From Skeletonema tropicum (taxonomy: Eukaryota; Bacillariophyta; Thalassiosirophyceae; Thalassiosirales; Thalassiosiraceae): a stretch of DNA of 64,000 nucleotides. The notes beneath the pieces were generated by a model. That model saw nothing but the letters and a program-made list of their open reading frames with translations, ran no database searches and was not told the DNA's origin. Positions 50,001-58,599 of the stretch are shown piece after piece. The position numbers and the translations under genes are program-made. Position 1 is the first letter of the stretch. Each line of letters begins with the position of its first letter. The stretch spans positions 3,286,001 to 3,350,000 of the forward strand of contig CM074129.1 of assembly GCA_037178625.1 (NCBI GenBank), read 5' to 3'.

Positions 50001-52439
50001 TGGCTAGCCTTAAGTTGTGGGTCTTCTTCTGAGCAATCCATTTACGACACATGGATTGACAAGTGATGACAGCTTTCCTTGTCATGGCGTATCTTGCTGA
50101 GGAGATATACCTTCGCCAATGTATTTGAATGACCATTGATGCCAAATCTCGCTCCATCTCAGAAGCAAACTCCAAATCTTCCGACATGAAACTAGAGCAT
50201 GTACTGATGGATACAGCATCTTCTTCTAGTGATGAACTCTCGGCGATTTCTTCACGTATAGAGCATCCAGTGTCTGGTTCGACACATCGAATCAATGAGA
50301 CCTTGTTATCCCTTCGCCGTGACTGCTTGGTAGAATAGAAAATAACTTCGCCCTCCTCATCATCATCACTATCACTCTGTGGATAAGAGTGAGAATCAAT
50401 CTCAATTTCACTATGACGGAGTGGATGAGAAGTGAGAATCATTCTCAATATCCACTTCGACTAGTTCCCTTCTTTTGAGAGTGATTGCTACAGACTTGCG
50501 CAAAAACGATTGAATTGTGACGATTGCGTTTTGGCGTCTTGCAACCATCCTCTTTGCCAACCATCGTCTTGCCACACTTTGAATTATCACCACACCGCTT
50601 CGGCGTGCATTTGCTCTTTTGATATCAAGAAATTGACGACAGACGCTCTGAACTGTAATTATATCGAGCAACACAAATCCGTACTGAATCTTTTGGTCGT
50701 ATCCTCTCCAAATCTTCTGTATCTGTATCGAAGCCTTGATTCTTTTGGACAACAAAGTGACTCTCTTACAAGCAAGGAAGCGCCGGGACTACACTCTGCA
50801 CCGTTATTACTGCCTAGCAAGTCGAAACCGTAACGCACCTTAGCATCATAGCCTCTCCATATCTTTTGAAATTACCCTCGCAGCAGCATTCATATCATTT
50901 ACTCTCTTACGTAGTCGCACCCCGCGAAATAATGATTGCAACGATACGCAACCTCGCAATGAAATATGATATGACTTCATTGCAAGGAACCTCCTTCACC
51001 TGTCCCTGTATTAATCGTGATGCTTTGTACTGAATGATTTCTTGGCGGAACTCAGGAAGCTCAAAGTACAAAATAGTGGACCAAACGAGCTGAATGATCC
51101 TCGGCTGGTGCGCATCAACAATGTGTGCGGGCGTAATATCAGAGATATTTGGTACACCGAGCTGTCTCAGTGCGGCTAGTGCAAGGCGAACATTGTACAT
51201 TTTGTGCTTTCTAGAGTCAGCTGGAAGCCGCAGCGAAGAGAGTATGTTGCTTCCATTCGTCACAGTATCTATCATTTTTGCGAGACAAACCCCATCCTTC
51301 AGATCTACTGCAAAGTTTCTGACACGAAAGTCATATTCATCGAGCGGTTCTTGAACATGTGAGACTGATATTCCTTCATACTCCAAATGATTGAGAATGC
51401 TCCGTTGCTTTGCAAAGCAATCTTGGCACAATGAAATGAGAATTTCCCGAGACGACTTTACTTGCGATATTTTGTTGAACAAGATGGGATCGTCTGTGAG
51501 CAATTGTCTTGTTTTTGCGTAGTCAAGAAAGAATACCAATATCAGCAGTATAGAAAGTGCATGTTGTTGAATCTCGACTCTAAGCATTTGCTCGAAATGC
51601 GCTGAGGTAGTCTTGACTTTCACTGCCTTGTACTTCTGTACTGCCGATGGCTTTGACAGTACTTGCTCTAAAATGATTTTCTTCAGTGATTCTTTTGACA
51701 TATCATAGTGCTGCTTCTGTGACCTTTGATCACCGTAATGTGCTAACACTATCTCCAACCCCAGCTGAAGCCATCTCGGTGTATACGACAATAACAAAGT
51801 CGACAGTTGTTCTTGAACGTACACCCAATCCAATATGTTGCGCTCAGCCATTGGTGTGATTGCAAGACGGCCCTCTGTTACTTCTCGTTCGATAGCAAAT
51901 CGAATTGCTAACATTCTTCTCGAGCTGAATAGTGCAATGGCTGCGTTCAACTCAACGGACCGTTGTTCTTCACTAAACGCATATTTAATTTGAGGTTCAG
52001 GATGGAACAGGTGATTTAGCCAAGATTTAAAGGCTGCGCTTTGCTCTGTCTCCCATTGCTGAGAATCGTACAATACTCCTGAGTGACCAAAGGTAAACTT
52101 TGAGATTTGTTCCGACAATTGTGTCGTCGATAATACACCTGTCGTCGCCGAAAGAACAACCACATTGTCAGATACTGTAGCCTCCGCGGGTTGTACCGGT
52201 TTGAACAGAGGTGACTCAATCTGAGGCGTATCAATTGTAAAATTCTTTTCCCTCTTTTGACGCCTATTCTTCCTCTTTGTGGTGGTACCAGGAGTCTTTG
52301 CTGTTTTTGTCGAAAATCGCTTTTGTTGCTTTCCAAGCGGTGATCGTATCGGATTCTTCTTTAAACTACCGCCTACATTTGAATCAACTGAAGAGAGAGG
52401 CGCCCGATCTCGTCGCCTCGGAGTTGCAGTTGTTGTCAT
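47064..52439 (-). CDS. ASPM: ASPM (abnormal spindle) protein read with twelve +1 frame changes
   Basis: The first frame (52439-50907) has the ASPM N-terminal layout: SYTPRWLQLGLEIVLAHYGD, DPILFNKISQVKSSREILIS, then the calponin-homology domain (PLDEYDFRVRNFAVDLKDGV, LRLPADSRKHKMYNVRLALA, IVDAHQPRIIQLVWSTILYF). Then comes a long series of IQ motifs (VVTIQRAAREMMARS, ACEIQRVWRGFSAH, IIQKAVRGFLAR). The end (TLEKTTSKSIDSCKLLLRAR, LSILTDVIQMFRDKSDIFEL) resembles the ASPM C-terminal armadillo-like region. ASPM binds spindle poles and microtubule minus ends. The protein is spread over all three frames. Following the IQ consensus requires +1 steps near 50954, 50869-50852, 50811, 50786-50766, 50413, 49725, 49523, 49441, 49056, 47864, 47590 and 47418. 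The joined length is about 1,787 aa. Treating it as a pseudogene is possible, but domains are intact and no step is -1. Confidence 0.8.
48150..49035 (-). repeat. 285-bp tandem repeat encoding IQ-motif pairs in ASPM
   Basis: Three nearly identical copies, 285 bp apart (for example the block ACGCATTCTTGCCAAG at 48435 and 48720, and its variant at 49005), encode 95 residues with several IQ motifs each. A fourth, more diverged copy lies at 47950-48150. The near identity indicates recent duplication or gene conversion. The period is a multiple of three and the whole block stays in one frame. Confidence 0.85.
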
Positions 52440-52868
52440 TCTTACTGATATTGTCGTTTAGTCAATTGAAGTAATGCGCTTCCATGGTCAAGGAGCTGTT
52501 GCTTTGTTGGGCGTGTCGGTCGATGTGATTGTGATGTGATTGCACCAACGGCAACGGCGCAGCAACCTGCAGCAACGGTCGAGGAGTGTTTGAGTTCAAA
52601 AATTCAAAAATCAAATGAAAATGGGATTCTCTCCCGCCATTTGAAAGGGCGAAGAAGCCGGTCCCAGAAAGTAAGGATACCCCACGGACAGGAGATACCC
52701 TATTTTTTTCTTACATTCATCAGCAGATGACCGCAGCATTGGACGTATTGTTGTCATTTGTCATCCAGCAAAAAATACATGGTGTCTCAGCATTCATGGT
52801 AGCGTATGTATGAGTGCGCTCAAGCTCAACCTTAATTTATGTGCTGCAGATCGACGATTCTAAGAAAG
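52440..52868. other. Intergenic region, nothing recognised
   Basis: About 430 bp lie between the ASPM start and the end of the FAD oxidoreductase gene. No gene, repeat or RNA was recognised. Confidence 0.4.
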
Positions 52869-55343
52869 TCATGTAAACCTTGTTGGACGATAAGCATCAA
52901 GTATTTGGAAGCCACATCTCTCCTGGCTGAACAGTTCCTCAGGATTTTGTTTACTTAAACTGTCCTCGATTTCATATGATGCCAACTCGCCAATGATAGG
53001 TGCGAGCGTGATACCTGAATGCGTCACTGCCACATAAAGTCCCTGCTCCACGAATCCAACAACTGGAAGGCCGTCTGCAGACATTGGGCGGTTGGCTTTT
53101 GTGACCCGAAAGTTACTATCACCATTGTTCTCTGAACAAGATTCTATAGATTTCATCGCAGCAGCTATCATTTCCTGACCTACAGCTGAATCAGCTTCCT
53201 CTATGAATGATACATCTAGCTTTTTGTTGTTGTTCTTGTCGGTTGAATCATCATCAGAATGAGATCCCCCAACGATCAGTTTCCCACCTCCTATTACCAG
53301 CGTGTCGTCTGAACGACGTAACATGTGAACTTGATTGATTGTATCGACAAAAATTCGAGTCAGGGGATGCTTCAAGTACCTACCGCTGCTAACGTAAGTC
53401 AGTGCGCCTGGTTCATCTACAAGTGGTAATCTTTCTGAACCCATTCCAAGTGACGGGCTGGCTGAATTCGCACCACATGCATTTATCAACACGTCAGCAG
53501 AAGCTCGTATTATGTTCGTGCTGCCACTTTTCTTGTATTCGACACCTGAAACTTTCCCTTGTTTGTTTCGAATCAAACTAGCGATTTCTGCCCCACCTAT
53601 GAAGTCCACTCCATTACGTCGTGCTGACAAACGCAAGGCTTCGACAACTTTTGCTGGCTCAATAAATCCTTCCTCGGGATAAAAATAAAACTCCGATGAT
53701 TCATCTTCAAAGTCAATACCAGGTTCCAGACTCTTTGCATCATCACAGTCCAATGGGCCGACGCAAACATATCGACTATTCTTCTCACAAGTGTGTTGTT
53801 TTTCTTTGCGTATCAGCGCACCAGACCAAACTGGATATTCCTTCAGCATATCATGTCTTCGCCACATCTCCATACCCAACTGATTGAGTTGCATGTATGA
53901 CAACGGAGACTTGTCGTTGGCATTCAACCAAGCAAACGAAGACGAGGTAGCAACCCCAGGATAAATTTCGTCGTCTTGATCTTGAACAGGAAGTAGGTTT
54001 GTCGACTTATCCAATACAGTGATTTTGAATCCGCCCCGACGAGATAGATGATGAGCAAGAGACGAACCTATAATTCCAGCACCAATGATTATAACAGACG
54101 ACTAACTGCTCTTCGCGTGAGAGGTTTTCTTCGTTGGGTGGTATAAGAATTGCAGATTTGAAGCTTTGCATGACACCCTCTCAACAGAATTTGCTATATC
54201 ACGGACATCATTAACCTTGTCTGTAGAGAGGCATCTTGCAAGATATTGCTCACCAGCTACTCGTCGTATTATTTCAAGTTGTATTCTAGGGTGACCAACT
54301 CTATAATTGTCGTCTGCCTGCACCATCAAAGACAATAGCACTCCATTTCGTTCTTGAATTTCATTCAGTGCAAGCTCAAGGCTGGGAGTAATTTGCCCAT
54401 GTTTCATTGACATGGAATAGGCATGAAGGTAATCATAAACTTCTTGCACAGTACCTATCAACATCTCTCTTGTTACAGCATTAGTTTGTTCGGTGTCACT
54501 ATCTGTTGTCCAAGGCTCGGAAGCCAATTTTTCCAAAGCAGGTAACATTTCTTCGACCAATTCATAGATCTGCTTCGATTTCCTCTCCCACACCTCCTTT
54601 ACAGTCATGGGTTTATTGCTGTCATGACATAGCAACCAAAATAAACTAGACCACGCCAATTTCTTGGCCGCAACCATTTGCAGCTGTTGTGCACTCGATG
54701 CAATGTCGACAGATATTCCGTCTCGTCTCAATAATTCAGCAAGTGTTGTTGCATGCCTACCATAAACAACTGTTGCGGGAGACTGCGGTGATGTATTTAA
54801 TATCGGAATTGGATGCGATGAGGAAGTTGTTGCGTTGCTTGCATGACTAACACCAAAATGAATGATGCAAATTGTAAAGTCACAGCTGGAATCATAGAAG
54901 TTTAAATGTCGTGATGGGATGCAATTACAGAGAAACACCAAGTCTTTCCGACGATGAGGCACCGTTGCGTCCCAGACGGTTTGAATTGCAGATGATGGAA
55001 TACACGCATATAATGGCGTGTTTTCCGGGCTGAGACAGCCAGGTGAAACCCCACGTGGTGTTGCTGCGGCAGGTAGACATTGCGGGTATTGATGATTGTT
55101 TGATTCAATTGGAACGACAGGAGAGTTGATTGAATTGAGAATGTATGAGCCTATTTTTCCCGTGGAACCTATAACTTCGCCTAGAGGATATCGTTCGTCT
55201 TGGTTGTGCACAGAAAGCTTAAAATGGCTTAACCGATAGTAATGTTGTGGTGTTGTCAACCAAGCATTACACGATATTATTGCTGCAAAAATTGATAAGA
55301 GCACTATTGATGACGGCAGTTTAGTTTGCCCTGGCCTCATCAT
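52869..55343 (-). CDS. Fused Rossmann (ketopantoate-reductase-like) and FAD-dependent oxidoreductase (DAO family) protein
   Basis: The C-terminal part is a DAO-family flavoenzyme (glycine or D-amino acid oxidase type). VIIIGAGIIGSSLAHHLSRR with a following VLD acid is the FAD-binding motif. EPGIDFEDESSEFYFYPEEG and GGAEIASLIRNKQGKVSGVE belong to the substrate domain, and ANRPMSADGLPVVGFVEQGL with VAVTHSGITLAPIIGE is the C-terminal FAD contact. No ATG precedes the GAGIIG motif. The same frame continues upstream, past one in-frame TAG (54104-54102), into a 400-codon region with a signal peptide (SSIVLLSIFAAIISCNAW) and a second Rossmann-like start (YPLGEVIGSTGKIGSYILNS). A 75-nt phase-0 intron (54176-54102, GTGTCA..TTAG) would remove the stop and join both parts. 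Stop readthrough is the alternative. Substrate unknown; plastid import is possible (NAW motif). Confidence 0.65.
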
Positions 55344-55703
55344 CCTTGAGATTTCTCCACTCCTTTCCACACCACCAAACAAAAGCATTGCCCGGCGTCG
55401 CATACCCATACTTGTGGCTTCTGCGATGTTCTATTGCTGTATGCAGCGGCCGCTTTCTACTTATGCCATCATCGTCATCGTCAATAGTCTCATGATTCAT
55501 GATCAACACAAGAGGTGACAGTTTGAATACTGACAAAATCCCGACACAACTTTTAGACACCATTTCATTCAAATTGCGTCCCGATTATTTTTGAGTCAGT
55601 CACGGATCACCCCGTGACAGACTGACAGTTTCTGGCGGGAAAGAGGTTGGTAAGGCAGTGCCTGCGTCCACTCGAACAACATTGTCATGGCGAGTTATGT
55701 GGC

Positions 55704-56378
55704 ATGACGATGCTTGCTATTTTGCTATCATTGTTGCTGTGCCTTTGCAGTGCATCGGCTTATCAAGCAACAACCATTCCTCCACTGATTGATGTGCCCA
55801 CGTTCTCTCTTTCAACTACCTCTCGCGGCGATGATGCCTCTTCTCTTAGCACGATGAACATACTCACGTACGCATCTCCAGTTGCAATTAAACCTCATCG
55901 AATGTGGTCGATCAGTCTATACAAGGGAACACTCAGTCACGAAAATTTTACAAAAGAAAAGAGGGGGATATTGCAATTACTTCGACCGGAACATGCTTCT
56001 TGCAAGGGAGACGACGATGGTGATGCACAGGGAAATTTAATACGTGTTCTTGGTGGAAGTTCAGGTAGAGATGTTGATAAGAAAGCAAGTTGTGAGAGGC
56101 TTGGATTTCCTTGGGAGACATTGAAATGTAATGGAGAAACAACTGATAATGCTGAGTGGCCTCAAGTTTTGCCTCACTGCGTGCATTATTTGAAGCTAGA
56201 GTTGGTAGGCGAGATGATTGACTGCGGTAGCCATGAAGTTGCATTATGTCGTGTAGTTGAAATGGTGTCAGAAGATGATTCAATAAACGCAGCTGATGAG
56301 TTAGATTACATATCTACAAGAACATTGCGTGATATGGACATCATTTCAGAGTTTGGAAGAATCAAGGATGCTGAATAA
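55704..56378 (+). CDS. Flavin-reductase-like (FMN-binding split barrel) protein with signal peptide
   Basis: The first ATG in the frame is at 55704, giving MTMLAILLSLLLCLCSASAYQA: a signal peptide ending in ASA-Y, close to the diatom plastid motif. The mature part shows the split-barrel pattern of flavin reductase-like proteins: LTYASPVAIKPHRMWSISLY at the start, a central low-conservation loop, SCERLGFPWE, and CVHYLKLELVGEMIDCGSHE followed by VALCRVVEM, where the last strands of the barrel pack. It would bind FMN or related flavin. The neighbouring gene on the opposite strand is also a flavoenzyme; their start codons are about 360 bp apart and divergent. Length 224 aa. The partner enzyme is unknown. 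Confidence 0.6.
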   Translation: MTMLAILLSLLLCLCSASAYQATTIPPLIDVPTFSLSTTSRGDDASSLSTMNILTYASPVAIKPHRMWSISLYKGTLSHENFTKEKRGILQLLRPEHASCKGDDDGDAQGNLIRVLGGSSGRDVDKKASCERLGFPWETLKCNGETTDNAEWPQVLPHCVHYLKLELVGEMIDCGSHEVALCRVVEMVSEDDSINAADELDYISTRTLRDMDIISEFGRIKDAE

Positions 56379-56420
56379 GTTTGGGTAGAAGGTACGATGT
56401 AGCTACAGAAGAACATAGCC

Positions 56421-58163
56421 TTAGTACGGATCATTATGTTTTCTTGATGCTTCCAGCCACTCGATCATTGCAGCATACTTTTCATCAACTAATTGTTCCA
56501 TGCGTGCTTCTTCCCTTATCATCTCAATTCCAACTTTCCAAACATGCAAGGCACGACGAAGGAGGTAGGTTTGATGCATTCGTCTTACTTCGGACTCTTT
56601 TGACTGTCTTTCTTCGGCTAACAGGACGGTATTGCGATACCACTCTCTCAAGACTGATTGTATACGCAACGTTGAGATCCGAGATGCTGCTTTCAAGTAC
56701 AAATAATTTGTGTGCTTCACATTTTCCTCCAATGATGCAAAAGCTTTTGCCAATAAGCTCGTCTCATGAAAGTCTACTGCGATGTGGTGCCTCTTTGCAA
56801 TACGCAGAACTTTGTTCTTGGAGAACTGGAACCAGATAAAAAAGTACTTCTCGTACAGTGAATCTCTTAAAAACACCCTGGCCTTACGATCATTCCATCC
56901 ATTGATACCAAAGATTCTCTTCCATTGTAGTAAACAGTGCTTCTGCAGCGAGACTTTATGATGCAGAACAGCTAACCGACTGGCCTCCCTGTTACGAATC
57001 ACCTCCTGCTCCTTTTGTTCCTTCTCCGTCTTTTTCTTTCGAAGGTATTCATTATGAACACGTAACTCCCGCTCTTCCTTGCTGTGGCGCTCTGCATCGA
57101 GCATTTGTTTCTTCGCGATAGCCGCCCTTTCTTTCCGAGAACGAAGCACTTCTTTCCGCTGCAAACGCTCTTTGTTGCGATGAGCCATGTCGGATATGAT
57201 CTTCGGTGTAGAATTACTCCTTGATTGTCTTCGTCGAGGATTTCTCAATGGTCTCAGTAATTCATCGTCGTCTTTGAGCCTTATATTCTGAGTAGAGTTT
57301 TTGACCTTGTCGTTCTTGTGCTTGTTTTGTGGAGTTTGCAGCGGTTCGCTTCGGAGCAAGAGAGATGACCAAGCTCCAAAACATTGTCGTATTACTCGAA
57401 CTCTATGAAATATTTCTGCCTTTTCAACTAGCTTTCTTTGATTGCGTACTATTACTCTCCAGGATGTCAATACCTTTGCCCGTATTTTGCATGCAGACCT
57501 CTCTCTCGCTCTCTCAATTACTAGCAATGACGATTCTCTATTTTGCATCAAGACGGAGATAACTCGGCGGTATACTTTTCTTCGCAATCGACTGTCTACC
57601 TTGGACAACTGCTCCCTGCGTAGCAGCATTAGACGCTTCCATTCTACAAACGCTCTTCGAAATTTGTTACTTGTGGTTCGGCCTATCTTGCATGCTAGCA
57701 TTGCTTCTTTCACACGTATCATCCTGTTGACAGATTTCCATGTCAGCAGGTATTTGCTCATCAACTTCATTCTTTGCTGCTTCGTGACGAGCTTTTCGAT
57801 CCAGCCAAGACGTTTCTTTTCACTTTTGCAGTGTCTCCTAAGCTCATCGAAGCATCTTTTCATCGATCGAGTTTGGAATGAATCAATGTGGTCATCGATA
57901 GAAATTTGAGAAAACGAGTCATTCGAACTCGACTCGAGGTAGTCATCAAAGTTAAAGGACTCGTTGTCATTGTGATCCGAGAGAAGCTGCTCCATTCGTG
58001 CAATAACATCGGCTACATCTGCATCGGTGGGAGCATCATCAGCATCATCCGGGAGAATGTTTGGTTCATTAATATCTGCTCTTCGCTGAACATCTTCAAT
58101 CCAATCACTCAAAGACGTTTCGACGCGCTCACTTGGAAAACGCTGCTGCCATTGAGATGGCAT
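56421..58163 (-). CDS. Sfi1/CCDC191-like centrosomal coiled-coil protein
   Basis: This intact 580-aa frame is mostly helical, with repeated units ending in an aromatic-W-(K/R) core: LMSKYLLTWKSVNRM, KFRRAFVEWKRLML, KVLTSWRVIVRN, VIRQCFGAWSSLLL, HCLLQWKRIFG, YEKYFFIWFQFSKN, LREWYRNTV and ALHVWKVGIEM. This spacing is like Sfi1 repeats, which bind centrin, and like vertebrate CCDC191. A central Lys/Glu/Arg coiled coil (about residues 330-410) separates two repeat blocks. The N-terminal 100 residues are acidic. A basal-body or centriolar-plaque role is inferred. It needs no frame change, unlike the neighbouring ASPM gene, whose IQ motifs are also calmodulin/centrin-type sites. Confidence 0.6.
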   Translation of the reverse strand: MPSQWQQRFPSERVETSLSDWIEDVQRRADINEPNILPDDADDAPTDADVADVIARMEQLLSDHNDNESFNFDDYLESSSNDSFSQISIDDHIDSFQTRSMKRCFDELRRHCKSEKKRLGWIEKLVTKQQRMKLMSKYLLTWKSVNRMIRVKEAMLACKIGRTTSNKFRRAFVEWKRLMLLRREQLSKVDSRLRRKVYRRVISVLMQNRESSLLVIERARERSACKIRAKVLTSWRVIVRNQRKLVEKAEIFHRVRVIRQCFGAWSSLLLRSEPLQTPQNKHKNDKVKNSTQNIRLKDDDELLRPLRNPRRRQSRSNSTPKIISDMAHRNKERLQRKEVLRSRKERAAIAKKQMLDAERHSKEERELRVHNEYLRKKKTEKEQKEQEVIRNREASRLAVLHHKVSLQKHCLLQWKRIFGINGWNDRKARVFLRDSLYEKYFFIWFQFSKNKVLRIAKRHHIAVDFHETSLLAKAFASLEENVKHTNYLYLKAASRISTLRIQSVLREWYRNTVLLAEERQSKESEVRRMHQTYLLRRALHVWKVGIEMIREEARMEQLVDEKYAAMIEWLEASRKHNDPY

Positions 58164-58599
58164 TTCTCTTCTATCAAAGCTTTAGAGATAGAACGCAAAT
58201 AGCTTTGTATTCATGTTTGAATTCGGTCTATTTTACTATTCTATTATGTCGGTAATGGATGGATTGTGACGCAACTTGTAAACGTATGGTATATTCATAT
58301 ATGGAGAGACAAATTTTAAAAATATCCGTTTTATGCATAAGTAATCTCCTGAATGCTACGTTGCAATTCTGGTGGCCCATTAAACTTCGTAGCGATACTA
58401 TACAAGCACATCATAAGCATTGTGCGCAAGAATTGCGCTCATATCGGCAATCGTAGCTGGCATGAATTTAGAAGAGCAACAACACGTCGGTAATAAGTAG
58501 ATGGTTGAATAGTGACATTTATTGGCTACGAGGTGTTGCATGATGTGCGTGAAGTCGTCTAAGAAATCCAGTGGGCAAAGTCACGGGACCTTGCGCCAA

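Noticed and set aside
47064..52439. ASP gene as several small adjacent genes
   Set aside because: The pieces have no own start codons in good context and overlap by tens of bases, and IQ motifs continue across the joins.
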